A program made the position numbers and the translations under genes. Below, piece by piece: positions 7,465-15,959 of a stretch of DNA of 64,000 bases; position 1 is the stretch's first letter; each line of letters starts with the position of its first letter. Source of the DNA: Pseudomonas gingeri (GTDB lineage Bacteria; Pseudomonadota; Gammaproteobacteria; Pseudomonadales; Pseudomonadaceae). The notes under the pieces are model-generated. The model ran no database searches, had not been told where the DNA came from, and worked only from the letters and a program-made list of their open reading frames with translations. The DNA lies in NCBI RefSeq assembly GCF_013385635.1, contig NZ_JACAPR010000013.1:422633-486632 (forward strand), written 5' to 3'.

Positions 7465-8102
7465 CAGTGCTGCTCCTTGTGCTCGCCGGCGAGCTTGCTG
7501 GCTTCGCCCGCTTCATCGGCCAGGCCGAGACCGCTCTGGCGACGGGTAAAGATGCGATAGAAAATTTCCAGATAGCGGATCAGCACCAGGGCAAAGCCGA
7601 TGGGCACGATCACCACGATGTAGCCGACCTTGACCCCGAACTGATCGAGATCCTCGGCGCCGATACCGGCGGTGAGCACCGCGCTCAGCCACTTGTAGCT
7701 GGCGACCATGAACAGCCCGGCATAGGCCAGGCAGCAGGTACAGGCCAGCAGCGCCAGGTAGCGTTGCACCGGGCGCGGGGTGAGCTTGACCAGCGCGTCC
7801 ACGCCGAGGTGGCCGGCGGTGCGCACGCCATAGGAAATACCGAAGAAGATCAGCCAGCCGAACATGGCCTTGGTCAGCGCCACGCTCCAGGTCATGTCCT
7901 GGGCCACGGTCATGGTCGCGTCGCCCAGAGTGTTGAAGAAGCTGCTGCTCCAGGCCCAGCGGTCGGCCAGATTGAAGAACAGCGTATAGACGTTGTTGGC
8001 CATTACGTAGACGAACGTCACCAACGTCATGGCGGCCAGGAGGAAGGCGATAAAGCCTTCCTCGAAATGTTCCCAGATGCGCCGCAACGATTGCGCTTGC
8101 AT
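7464..8102 (-). CDS. dctQ: TRAP transporter small permease DctQ
   Basis: This 212-residue protein has four transmembrane helices typical of DctQ, with the family region YGVRTAGHLGVDALVKLTPRP between helices 2 and 3. It bridges DctM and the binding protein. The N-terminal part is longer than in minimal DctQ proteins (about 160-180 residues), with an inserted polar segment NLADRWAWSSSFFNTLGDA. The start at 8102 was chosen over an upstream in-frame candidate at 8150 because it fits family starts and has a GGAG nearby. It is separated from dctP by 177 bases containing two inverted REP elements. Confidence 0.88.
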   Translation of the reverse strand: MQAQSLRRIWEHFEEGFIAFLLAAMTLVTFVYVMANNVYTLFFNLADRWAWSSSFFNTLGDATMTVAQDMTWSVALTKAMFGWLIFFGISYGVRTAGHLGVDALVKLTPRPVQRYLALLACTCCLAYAGLFMVASYKWLSAVLTAGIGAEDLDQFGVKVGYIVVIVPIGFALVLIRYLEIFYRIFTRRQSGLGLADEAGEASKLAGEHKEQH

Positions 8103-8171
8103 GGGCAGGACTCCGCGAGAGGGGAAAAGGATGGACCGGGCACCGATCAATCAGGACAGGGTGCGATCCCT

Positions 8172-8255
8172 TGTAGGAGCCGGCTTGCCGGCGATGACGA
8201 CCGGTCAGGCGGTGCAAGGCTCAAGGGCCTCATCGCCGGCAAGCCGGCTCCCACA
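8172..8255. repeat. Inverted pair of REP elements between dctP and dctQ
   Basis: TGTAGGAGCCGGCTTGCCGG begins the element at 8172-8196, and its inverse complement occupies 8231-8255. The pair sits inside an operon, between the solute-binding protein gene and the small permease gene, where a stable stem-loop can protect upstream mRNA and lower downstream expression. Confidence 0.9.
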
Positions 8256-8279
8256 GAGGTGTCGTCAGACAGGCGTCGG

Positions 8280-9266
8280 TCAAGGCTGGTTGGACTTGTC
8301 CGCCGCATTGATCAGGTCGGCGCCGATTTCATCCTCGAACTTCTTCCACACCGGTTTCATCGCTTCGCGCCATTGCCCGCGCTCTTGCGGGGTCAGCTCG
8401 ATGATTTCGCTGGTCTTGGAGTCGATGATTTTCTGCTTGGCGGTCTGGTTCAGCGCTTCAGCCTGCTTGTTCACCTCAACGGTGACTTCGGCCATGGTCT
8501 TTTCCAGCACGCCGCGGACATCCGGTGGCAGGCCGTCCCAGAACTTGCTGTTGGTGATGACCATGTAGTCGATCAGGCCGTGGTTGGACTCGGTGAAGTA
8601 CTTCTGTACCTCGTTGACCTTCTGGCTCTCATAGTTCGACCAAGTGTTCTCGGTGCCGTTGACGGTACCGGTCTGCAGGCCCTGGTAGACCTCGGCGAAG
8701 CTCATCTTGCGCGGATTGGCGCGGATCGCCTTGAACTGCTCTTCCAGCACACTGGAAGCCTGCACGCGGAACTTCAGGCCGCGGGCATCGGCCGGCACCC
8801 GCAGCGCCTTGTTCGCCGACAGCTGCTTGAGACCGTTGTGCCAGTAGGCCAGGCCGAGAATCCCCTTGTCCGTCATCGAGGTCAGCAGCGCCTTGCCCTG
8901 GGCGGCCTGGAAGCGGTCGACGGCGGCCAGGTCGTTGAACAGGAACGGCAGGTCATAGATCTGCACCTGCTTGGTGTATTGCTCGAACTTGGCCAGGGAC
9001 GGCGCCAGCATCTGCACGTCGCCCAGCAGCAGCGCCTCCATTTCCTTGCCGTCACCGAACAGCGAGGAGTTCGGGTAGACCTCGACCTTGACCCGGCCTG
9101 GCAGGCGTTCTTCGACGAGTTTCTTGAACAGCAGCGCGCCCTGCCCCTTCGGGGTATTGTCCGCAACCACATGGGCGAACTTGATAACGATGGGATCGGC
9201 CGCCTGCGCGAGGCTGGCGGTGATCAAGGTGGCGGCGCAGAACAGCGCCCGGGTCAGCTTGAGCAT
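8280..9266 (-). CDS. dctP: TRAP transporter solute-binding protein DctP
   Basis: The 328-residue protein has a Sec signal peptide (LKLTRALFCAATLITASLAQA, cleaved before ADPIVIKF). The mature part shows DctP motifs: FAHVVADNTPKGQGA, the conserved arginine region GLKFRVQASSVLEEQF that binds the carboxylate, and QTGTVNGTENTWSNY. It captures a dicarboxylate in the periplasm for DctQM. The ATG at 9266 was chosen because AAGAAGG lies eight bases upstream; the in-frame GTG at 9275 lies inside that site. Context assigns it to itaconate or a close analogue. A degenerate copy of the LysR palindrome lies 80 bases upstream. Confidence 0.92.
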   Translation of the reverse strand: MLKLTRALFCAATLITASLAQAADPIVIKFAHVVADNTPKGQGALLFKKLVEERLPGRVKVEVYPNSSLFGDGKEMEALLLGDVQMLAPSLAKFEQYTKQVQIYDLPFLFNDLAAVDRFQAAQGKALLTSMTDKGILGLAYWHNGLKQLSANKALRVPADARGLKFRVQASSVLEEQFKAIRANPRKMSFAEVYQGLQTGTVNGTENTWSNYESQKVNEVQKYFTESNHGLIDYMVITNSKFWDGLPPDVRGVLEKTMAEVTVEVNKQAEALNQTAKQKIIDSKTSEIIELTPQERGQWREAMKPVWKKFEDEIGADLINAADKSNQP

Positions 9267-9346
9267 GGAAATCACCTTCTTATTGTTGTGTTGTCAGGCA
9301 GGTTGCCTAAAGCAGTGCATGTAGTGAATTTCGAATTTTGAGTACC

Positions 9347-9369
9347 TGCGTTCAGCTTAGACGAACGCC
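9347..9369 (-). promoter_or_regulatory. Second, degenerate LysR-type palindrome before dctP
   Basis: TGCGTTCAG-CTTAG-ACGAACGCC at 9347-9369 matches 15 of 18 arm positions of the perfect palindrome GGCGTTCAG-N5-CTGAACGCC found in the ich/lysR intergenic region. It overlaps the stop codon of ccl and lies about 80 bases before dctP, so part of the match is constrained by coding sequence. It may mark an internal promoter for the transporter genes. Confidence 0.45.
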
Positions 9370-10169
9370 AGTAAACGACGCGCCCGCAGCAATACCGGCG
9401 CGTCGACCATCTGCCCGTCGACCTGATAGGCGCCGGCGCCGTGACTGCCGGCATCCACCACCCGTTGCGCCCAGGCCAGGTCCTCGGCGCTGGGGGCCAG
9501 GGCGGCGTGAATCACCGGGATTTGCCGGGGGTGAATGCACAATGCTCCGGCAAAACCCATTTCGTAGGCGTGGCGAATCGACTGGCGCAACCCCTCGGGA
9601 TCGTCGATGGCCGGGTGCACGCCATCCAGCGGTGCCACCAGGCCGGCGACCCGGGAATGGACGATCAAGGCCATGCGCGCCTGATCGAGGGCGAATTGCG
9701 CGGCGTCCGAACCGCTGCTCAGATTGAGGTCCAGGGCCAGGTCGAGGCCACCGAAGGACAGGCGCTCGACGCCGGGCGCCGCGGCGATCTGCGCCAGGGC
9801 CAGCAGTCCGCGGGCGCTTTCGATGATCGGCCAGACCGCCTTGCCGGTGTCCGCCACGGCCTGGACCTGGGCGGCGTTTTCTACCTTGGGCAGCAGTACA
9901 CCGGCGACGCCGGGATATTGTTTGCAGAAGGCCAGGTCGGCGCCGTGCTCGGCGTGGTCCGGGGCATTGATCCGGACCAGGACCCGGGCCAGGGGATTGA
10001 CGCCGAGGAACTGCCCGAGGTTGTCGCGGGCAATGCGTTTGAGCGGCTCTTCGACGGCATCCTCGAAATCGATGATCACCGCATCGGCGCCACTGGCCAG
10101 GGCCTTGGCAAAACGCTCGGGACGGCTACCGGGCACAAAGAGCGCGGAACGGGCAATGGATGAAGACAT
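9357..10169 (-). CDS. ccl: (S)-citramalyl-CoA lyase (HpcH/HpaI family)
   Basis: This 270-residue protein is a CitE-like TIM barrel of the HpcH/HpaI family. Motifs are FVPGSRPERFAKAL (CoA phosphate binding), AVIIDFEDAVE (acidic metal ligands), LLPKVENAAQV and the substrate Glu in PIIESARG. In the itaconate pathway it cleaves (S)-citramalyl-CoA to acetyl-CoA and pyruvate, as shown for P. aeruginosa PA0883. The start at 10169 gives the family N-terminus SIARSALFVPGS; an upstream in-frame extension would add an unrelated leader containing a REP copy. It is separated from ict by a REP pair. Confidence 0.9.
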   Translation of the reverse strand: MSSSIARSALFVPGSRPERFAKALASGADAVIIDFEDAVEEPLKRIARDNLGQFLGVNPLARVLVRINAPDHAEHGADLAFCKQYPGVAGVLLPKVENAAQVQAVADTGKAVWPIIESARGLLALAQIAAAPGVERLSFGGLDLALDLNLSSGSDAAQFALDQARMALIVHSRVAGLVAPLDGVHPAIDDPEGLRQSIRHAYEMGFAGALCIHPRQIPVIHAALAPSAEDLAWAQRVVDAGSHGAGAYQVDGQMVDAPVLLRARRLLAFV

Positions 10170-10224
10170 GTTGTATTCCTTGTTGTTCGGTTGTGCGGGT
10201 ATCCGGGAGACCGCGTTATCGTTC

Positions 10225-10315
10225 TTCGCGGGCAAGCCCGGCTCCTACAAGGTTCGAATCGAACTCAAATCCTGCGAACGGCATAAAATCGGTAGGAGCC
10301 GGGCTTGCCCGCGAA
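10225..10315. repeat. Inverted pair of REP elements between ict and ccl
   Basis: TTCGCGGGCAAGCCCGGCTC starts the copy at 10225-10249, and the inverse TAGGAGCCGGGCTTGCCCGC starts the copy at 10293-10315. This is a second REP pair inside the same operon, between the CoA-transferase and the lyase genes. Confidence 0.9.
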
Positions 10316-10349
10316 TAGGCCAGCAAGAACATCACACCACTCACACCTC

Positions 10350-11564
10350 TCAGACCACCCCAGCCACCCGCAACTGCGCCACCGCCTCGGTCGAGAAGCC
10401 CAGCTCGCCGAGAATCGCCTCGGTGTGCTGGCCCAGCCCCGGCACCGCATCCATCCGCGGCTCGAAGGCGGCGTTGCGCGCCGGCGGCAACAACGACGGC
10501 AGTTTCCCCGAAGGGCTGTCGACTTCACGCCAGCCATCGCGCGCCTTGAGCTGCGGGTGATCCCATACGCCTTGCATGTCGTTGACCCGGGCATTGGCGA
10601 TCTGCGCCTCTTCCAGCCGGGCAATCAGTTGTTCGACCGTGAGCCGGGCAAAGCTGTCGACGATGATTTGGCGCAGCACCTCTCGATTGGCCGAGCGCTT
10701 GAAGTTGGCCGAGAAGCGCTCGTCCACCGCCAGTTCCGGCATCAGCAAGACCTTGTCGCAGAACGCCGCCCATTCGCGCTCGTTCTGCAGGCCGAGCATC
10801 ACCGTGCCGCCATCGCCCGCCGGGAACGGGCCATAGGGGTAGATCGTCGAATGCGCCGCACCGGCCCGTGGCGGTTGCGGGGCACCGTCGAAGGCGTAGT
10901 ACATCGGGTAGCCCATCCACTCCACCAGGCTTTCCAGCATGCTGACGTCGACCCGACTGCCCTCGCCGGTCTTGCCCCGCAGCAACAGCGCCGAGAGGAT
11001 GCCGCTGTAGGCGTACATGCCGGCGGCGATATCGGCGATAGAGCAGCCGGCCTTGGCCAACTGGTCATCACCGGCGCCGCCGGTCACCGACAGGAAGCCG
11101 CCTTCGCTCTGGATCAGCAGGTCGTAAGCCTTCTTCTTTTCATAGGGGCCGCCTTCGCCATAGCCGGAGATATCGCAGACGATCAGCCGCGGAAAACGCT
11201 CGTGCAGCGCGTCGAAGGACAAGCCCATGCGCGCGGCCGCCCCCGGCGCGAGGTTTTGCACCAGTACGTCGGCCTGGCCCAGCAAGTCTTCGAGAATGTC
11301 TCCGGCCTGATCCTGCTTGAGGTCCAGGGTCAGGCTTTCCTTCGAACGGTTGGTCCAGACGAAGTGCGAGGCCAGGCCGCGCACCCGCTGATCGTAGCCA
11401 CGGGCGAAGTCACCGCTGCCGGGGCGCTCGATCTTCACCACCCGCGCACCGAGATCCGCCAGTTGCCGGGTGCAGAACGGCGCGGCGATGGCGTGTTCCA
11501 GACTGATGACCGTGATGCCGTCCAGCGGACGGGGTGCCGGGGTGTTGCCTGCTGCCGTGTTCAT
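10350..11564 (-). CDS. ict: Itaconate CoA-transferase (CaiB/BaiF, class III)
   Basis: The 404-residue protein is a class III CoA-transferase. The N-terminal PLDGITVISLEHAIAAPFCTRQLADLGARVVKIERP and the catalytic aspartate Asp148 in KKKAYDLLIQSEGG (equivalent to Asp169 of formyl-CoA transferase) are intact. Position and partners match P. aeruginosa PA0882, which converts itaconate to itaconyl-CoA using succinyl-CoA as CoA donor. The start shares one base with the stop of the MmgE/PrpD gene (TGATG), so translation is coupled. Length is normal for the family. Confidence 0.9.
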   Translation of the reverse strand: MNTAAGNTPAPRPLDGITVISLEHAIAAPFCTRQLADLGARVVKIERPGSGDFARGYDQRVRGLASHFVWTNRSKESLTLDLKQDQAGDILEDLLGQADVLVQNLAPGAAARMGLSFDALHERFPRLIVCDISGYGEGGPYEKKKAYDLLIQSEGGFLSVTGGAGDDQLAKAGCSIADIAAGMYAYSGILSALLLRGKTGEGSRVDVSMLESLVEWMGYPMYYAFDGAPQPPRAGAAHSTIYPYGPFPAGDGGTVMLGLQNEREWAAFCDKVLLMPELAVDERFSANFKRSANREVLRQIIVDSFARLTVEQLIARLEEAQIANARVNDMQGVWDHPQLKARDGWREVDSPSGKLPSLLPPARNAAFEPRMDAVPGLGQHTEAILGELGFSTEAVAQLRVAGVV

Positions 11565-12913
11565 CAGCGCAGCTCCTTCAGATCAGTGGTGTTGCGCAGG
11601 TCCCAGACCTGGCGGATCAGGGCTTCGCCCTGCTCGGGTGTGCGGGCGCCAGAGAACTGCAACAGGCGGCGGAACTTGTCTTCCAGTTCGGCCCGCGACA
11701 GGCTGTTGCCCGGATCGCCCTTGGGTTCGTCGATCGCCCCGTGCAGCGTACGGCCGTCGAGTGTGGTGACCCGCACCCGGCCCAGCCAGCGTTGCGGGTA
11801 GGCGCCGTCGACCTCGGGATCGAGGGTCATGCTGACCTTGTCGCGAAAGGCCGAGACAGCCGGGTCGGTCAGGGACAACTGGTGGAATTCCGGCAAGCCG
11901 GCCTTGCCATGCACGGCGATCAGGCCGAGCACGGTGCCCATGGAGAACTTGGCCTGGTGCACGGTCTGCGGCACCTTGACCCGTCCCAGGACGTCGATGG
12001 CGCCCTGGTGCACACGGGTTTCCACGTGCCGGATCTGCTGGTGCTCCAGGCCTTGCTGCCACATCAGGTCCAGCAGCGCATCGGCAGCTGGGTGGGTATG
12101 ACGACAGGAGGCGTGGAACTTGAACGAGGTTTCCACCAGCGCCCAGCGACTGCCCAGGCGGTCGGACAGCTTCGCCGGATCGGCATCGCTGGACATCCCG
12201 GCAGCCAGGCCCTGGTCGCCTTCGAGGATATTGCGTGCGCCGGTCAGGCCATCCGCCGTCAGGTACGCGGCCAACAGGCCATCGGCGGCGGCCTTGGCGG
12301 TGTGCAATTGCTTGGAGTCGGCGGCATCGCGCAGGAACTCCCAGAGCCCGGCGGCCTGGGTCCCGGCACTGCCGAGCAGATTGATGAATTGTTCCTGGTC
12401 GAAGTCCATCAGCTTGCCCACGGCCACGGCCGCCGCCAGGGTGCCGACGGTGGCCGTGGTGTGGAAGATCCGGTAGTGGGAACGCCCCAGGAACTCGCCG
12501 ATGCGAATCCCCGCCTCGTAGCCGGCAACCGATGCCAACAGCAGTTCGCGACCGGACTTGCCAAGGTCCTGGGCTGCCGCCAGGGCGGCCGGGAAGACCA
12601 CGGTGGCCGGGTGCAGCACGGAGCTGTTGTGCAGGTCGTCCTGCTCCACCAGATGGGACGAGGCGGCATTGACCAGGGCGGCGAAGTACGCCGAACTGCT
12701 CTGGCCGTTGACCAGGATCCGCGCCGGACCGCAGACCGGGCCCATCTTGCGCGCATAGGCCTCGAACAGCGGGATCGGATGGGCGCCCTGGCTGGCCAGG
12801 GCCGAGGCCAGCCAGTCGAGGAACAGGTCTTCGGTGCGCTCGAACACGGCCTCGGGCACCTGCTCGTAACGCAGCTCGGCGAGGAAGGCGGCCAGGACTT
12901 GGGTATGGCTCAT
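11564..12913 (-). CDS. MmgE/PrpD family protein of the itaconate operon
   Basis: The 449-residue protein belongs to the MmgE/PrpD fold family, which includes 2-methylcitrate dehydratase and cis-aconitate decarboxylase (IRG1/CAD). The family hallmarks seen are FLDWLASALAS, SSHLVEQDDLHNSSVLHPATVVFPAALA with His101, FHTTATVGTLAAA with His151, TAKAAADGLLAA with Lys207, and SFKFHASCRHTHPAADALLD. The corresponding P. aeruginosa gene is PA0881, whose role in itaconate use is unsettled. It is ten bases downstream of the acyl-CoA dehydrogenase gene and overlaps ict. I cannot tell dehydratase, isomerase or decarboxylase from the sequence alone. Confidence 0.85.
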   Translation of the reverse strand: MSHTQVLAAFLAELRYEQVPEAVFERTEDLFLDWLASALASQGAHPIPLFEAYARKMGPVCGPARILVNGQSSSAYFAALVNAASSHLVEQDDLHNSSVLHPATVVFPAALAAAQDLGKSGRELLLASVAGYEAGIRIGEFLGRSHYRIFHTTATVGTLAAAVAVGKLMDFDQEQFINLLGSAGTQAAGLWEFLRDAADSKQLHTAKAAADGLLAAYLTADGLTGARNILEGDQGLAAGMSSDADPAKLSDRLGSRWALVETSFKFHASCRHTHPAADALLDLMWQQGLEHQQIRHVETRVHQGAIDVLGRVKVPQTVHQAKFSMGTVLGLIAVHGKAGLPEFHQLSLTDPAVSAFRDKVSMTLDPEVDGAYPQRWLGRVRVTTLDGRTLHGAIDEPKGDPGNSLSRAELEDKFRRLLQFSGARTPEQGEALIRQVWDLRNTTDLKELR

Positions 12914-12923
12914 GGGACGTTCC

Positions 12924-14087
12924 TCAGAAGCTGCGTGGCAGTTCGAGCAGGTGCTCGGCCACGTAGGACAGGATCAGGTTGGTGGAGATCGGCGCCACCT
13001 GGTACAGGCGGGTCTCGCGGAACTTGCGCTCGACGTCGTACTCGCAGGCAAAGCCGAAACCGCCGTGGGTCTGCAGGCAGGCATTGGCCGCTTCCCAGGA
13101 GGCCTTGGCCGCCAGGTACTTGGCCATGTTGGCGCTGGCCCCGGCGTTCTGGCCCGAGTCGTACTCCTCGCAGGCGCGCCAGCGCATCAGGTCGGCGGCC
13201 TCGATCTCGATATGCGCTTCGGCAATCGGGAACTGCACGCCCTGGTTCTGGCCGATGGGTCGGCCGAACACCACGCGGTCGCGGGCATAGGCGCTGGCCT
13301 TCTCGATAAACCAGCGACCGTCGCCGATGCATTCGGCGGCAATCAGCGTGCGCTCGGCATTGAGGCCGTCGAGGATGTACTTGAAGCCCTTGCCTTCCTC
13401 GCCGATCAGGCTGTCGGCCGGCAGTTCGAGGTTGTCGAAGAACAGCTCGTTGGTTTCGTGGTTGACCATGTTGGCGATCGGCTGCACGGTCAGGCCTTTG
13501 CCGATGGCTTCGCGCAGGTCGACGAGGAAGATCGACATGCCTTCGGACTTCTTCTTGACCTCGGCCAGGGGCGTGGTGCGGGCCAGCAGGATCATCAGGT
13601 CGGAGTGCTGGATCCGCGAGATCCATACCTTCTGGCCGTTGATCACATACTTGTCACCGCGCTTGATCGCGGTGGTCTTGATCTTGGTGGTATCGGTGCC
13701 GGTGGTCGGCTCGGTCACGCCCATCGATTGCAGGCGCAACTCGCCGCTGGCCAGCTTCGGCAGGTAGAAGCTTTTCTGCGCTTCGCTGCCGTGGCGCAAC
13801 AGGGTGAACATGTTGTACATCTGGCCGTGTACGGTGCCGGAGTTGCCGCCGCAGCGGTTGACTTCCTCGAGGATCACCGAGGCTTCGGCCAGGCCCAGGC
13901 CCGAACCGCCGTACTCTTCCGGGATCATTGCCGACAGCCAGCCGGCGTCGGTCAGGGCCTTGACGAAGGCTTCGGGAAAACCCTTCTCTTCATCAATCCT
14001 GCGCCAGTAGGCGGCATCGAATTCGGCGCACAGGGCGCGCACGCCCTCGCGGATGGCATTGAGTTCTTCGTTGTGATTCGGATTCAT
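12924..14087 (-). CDS. Acyl-CoA dehydrogenase, isovaleryl-CoA-dehydrogenase-like base position
   Basis: This 387-residue protein is a full-length acyl-CoA dehydrogenase with MGVTEPTTGTDTTKIKTTA (FAD/substrate loop), GQKVWISRIQHSD and ANACLQTHGGFGFACEYDVERKFRETR. In most family members the catalytic Glu sits in the C-terminal YEGT motif; here that position reads YQVAPIST with no Glu. Instead Glu245 in ILDGLNAERTLIA aligns with the base of isovaleryl-CoA dehydrogenase (GLDLERL). A 2-methyl-branched substrate such as methylsuccinyl-CoA is therefore plausible. The gene matches PA0879 in the P. aeruginosa itaconate operon and lies 21 bases after ich. Confidence 0.88.
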   Translation of the reverse strand: MNPNHNEELNAIREGVRALCAEFDAAYWRRIDEEKGFPEAFVKALTDAGWLSAMIPEEYGGSGLGLAEASVILEEVNRCGGNSGTVHGQMYNMFTLLRHGSEAQKSFYLPKLASGELRLQSMGVTEPTTGTDTTKIKTTAIKRGDKYVINGQKVWISRIQHSDLMILLARTTPLAEVKKKSEGMSIFLVDLREAIGKGLTVQPIANMVNHETNELFFDNLELPADSLIGEEGKGFKYILDGLNAERTLIAAECIGDGRWFIEKASAYARDRVVFGRPIGQNQGVQFPIAEAHIEIEAADLMRWRACEEYDSGQNAGASANMAKYLAAKASWEAANACLQTHGGFGFACEYDVERKFRETRLYQVAPISTNLILSYVAEHLLELPRSF

Positions 14088-14108
14088 CGGTGGATGGCCT
14101 TGTTATTG

Positions 14109-14936
14109 TTAGTCGAAGTGCACTTCGGCGCGCTGGGCGATACCGCCGGCATTGCCCGCCCAGAGTTCAGCGACGCCGGGGCTGACGATCCGTCCGCCGA
14201 CTTCGAAAGGTTGCGGGGCGATCAGAGGGCACAGGCCGCGATAGGTAAAGCGCCGCAGGTTCACGTCGGGATGGACTCGACAGAAAGCGCGCAGGTTCAG
14301 GGTGGCGATCATCGGCCCGTGTACCACCAGGCCCGGATAGCCTTCGGTGGCGGTGACGTAGGGGTAGTCGTAGTGGATGCGATGGCCGTTGAAGGTCACG
14401 GCGCTGTAGCGGAACAGCAGGGTCGGTGTCGGCTCGACGGCTTCGCGCCACTCGCCCTCGACCAGAGCCTCGCCACTGCCCTGCTTGGGCGGCGTGGGTT
14501 CGCGATAGACGATATCCTGTTCCTCGCGGATCGCCAGCCGGCCATCCTGGGAATACTCATGCCGCACGGTGACGAACAGCAGCGAACCGGTGCGCCCCTG
14601 TTTTTCCTCGATATGGGTGATGGTCGAGAGTCGGGCGGCATCGTGGCCGGCGCGCAGGGCGTGGAAGAACTCCAGGCGCCCGCCGGCCCACATGCGATTG
14701 CGATTGTCCGCCGGCGGCAGGAAGCCGCCACGGGCCGGGTGGCCGTCACTGCCCAATTGGCTCTCGGCCAGCGGGTCCTGGAAAAAACACCATTGCCAGA
14801 GCGGCGGCAGTGCCTCGCCATGGGAGGGAGCGTTTTCACCAAAGGTCGCGGCAATGCGCTTGAGCAGGTTGCGACTCAGTTGGTCGTGGGCCTCTTCGGT
14901 CCGTCCCAGCCAGGCACTCAGATCCGTCACACTCAT
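14109..14936 (-). CDS. ich: Itaconyl-CoA hydratase (MaoC/mesaconyl-CoA hydratase-like)
   Basis: The 275-residue protein is a double hot-dog MaoC-like hydratase. The N-terminal half contains WQWCFFQDP and LGSDGHPARGGFLPP; the C-terminal half contains FRYSAVTFNGHRIHYDYPYVTATEGYPGLVVHGPMIATL, where the HxIHYD and VHGP residues form the hydratase site. It hydrates itaconyl-CoA to (S)-citramalyl-CoA, by equivalence with P. aeruginosa PA0878. The start at 14936 gives the family length; the in-frame extension to 15014 would cross the promoter. It is the first gene of the operon and is divergent from the LysR regulator across a palindromic operator. Confidence 0.9.
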   Translation of the reverse strand: MSVTDLSAWLGRTEEAHDQLSRNLLKRIAATFGENAPSHGEALPPLWQWCFFQDPLAESQLGSDGHPARGGFLPPADNRNRMWAGGRLEFFHALRAGHDAARLSTITHIEEKQGRTGSLLFVTVRHEYSQDGRLAIREEQDIVYREPTPPKQGSGEALVEGEWREAVEPTPTLLFRYSAVTFNGHRIHYDYPYVTATEGYPGLVVHGPMIATLNLRAFCRVHPDVNLRRFTYRGLCPLIAPQPFEVGGRIVSPGVAELWAGNAGGIAQRAEVHFD

Positions 14937-15020
14937 TGGAAGGTTTCCCCTTGCCGATTGTCGTTGTGTGCCGATGATGCAAGCTGAGCGCCGTTCCGAG
15001 AATTTGCATTTCAATAAACC

Positions 15021-15043
15021 GGCGTTCAGTTATGCTGAACGCC
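15021..15043. promoter_or_regulatory. LysR operator of the itaconate operon
   Basis: GGCGTTCAG (15021-15029) and CTGAACGCC (15035-15043) form a perfect 9-base inverted repeat with spacer TTATG. It contains the LysR-type T-N11-A core TCAGTTATGCTGA. It lies 22 bases before the lysR start and about 85 bases before ich, the usual place for a LysR recognition site that autoregulates and activates the divergent operon. Confidence 0.8.
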
Positions 15044-15065
15044 TAGCCGTTGACTGGAGTCGTCC

Positions 15066-15959
15066 ATGCATTTCGACCTGGCGGATTTGCGTCTCTTCAT
15101 TCATATCGCCGAATCGCCGAGCCTGACCCAGGGCGCCAGGCGCGCCTTTCTCTCGCCGGCCGCCGCCAGCGCACGGATCAAGGCCCTGGAGGCGCAACTC
15201 GACACACGCCTGCTGTACCGCGACAGTCGCGGCGTCGAGGTCACCCCGGCCGGCCAGCGGCTGCTGCAACATGCACGGCTGATCATGCGCCAGGTCGACT
15301 ACCTGAAAAGCGAGTTCACCAGCTATGGCGGCGATTCCGCCGGGCATATCCGCATCTTCGCCAATACCACGGCGGTCACCGAATTCCTCCCGGAAGTACT
15401 CGCCGGGTTCCTCTCGAAACGTCCCGGGGTGACCGTGGACCTGCAGGAACGCCTGTCGCGGGATATCGTCCGTGGCGTGCTCGACGGCACCAGCGACATG
15501 GGCATCATCGCCGGCCCCGTGGAGGCCAGCGGCTTGCAGGTGATGCACTTCAGCACCGACCGCCTGGTGCTGATCGTGCCCGTGGACCATCCGCTGGCGA
15601 CCCAGCAATCGGTGACACTGGGCAAGACCCTGGCCTACCAGCATATCGGCCTGCATGAAGGCAGCACCCTGCTGAGTTTCCTGCGCGAACATGTCGAGCG
15701 GTTGGGCAAGACCCTGTCGCTGCGGATCCAGGTGTCCAGCTTCGAAGCGATCTGCCGGATGGTCGAGGCCGGCGTGGGCATCGGCATCATTCCCGAATCC
15801 GCCGCGCTGCGGCACAGCCGGACCATGCAACTGGTGACTGTGGCCCTCGACGAACCCTGGGCCATTCGCGAACGCAGCATTCTGGTGCGTGAACTGGAGG
15901 CCCTGCCCGGCACCATCCGGGCCCTGATCGCGACCTTGATGCCGACGCCCGAAGCATGA
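15066..15959 (+). CDS. LysR family regulator of itaconate catabolism
   Basis: This 297-residue protein has an N-terminal winged HTH (LADLRLFIHIAESPSLTQGARRAFLSPAAASARIKALE) and a LysR effector domain from about residue 90, with VSSFEAICRMVEAGVGIGIIPES. It is the equivalent of PA0877 beside the itaconate operon. It probably senses itaconate or itaconyl-CoA and activates the divergent ich operon. The spacing of the palindrome, just before its own start, suggests negative autoregulation. The degenerate LysR pseudogene at 26.7-27.4 kb resembles this protein more than the neighbouring intact LysR. Confidence 0.9.
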   Translation: MHFDLADLRLFIHIAESPSLTQGARRAFLSPAAASARIKALEAQLDTRLLYRDSRGVEVTPAGQRLLQHARLIMRQVDYLKSEFTSYGGDSAGHIRIFANTTAVTEFLPEVLAGFLSKRPGVTVDLQERLSRDIVRGVLDGTSDMGIIAGPVEASGLQVMHFSTDRLVLIVPVDHPLATQQSVTLGKTLAYQHIGLHEGSTLLSFLREHVERLGKTLSLRIQVSSFEAICRMVEAGVGIGIIPESAALRHSRTMQLVTVALDEPWAIRERSILVRELEALPGTIRALIATLMPTPEA

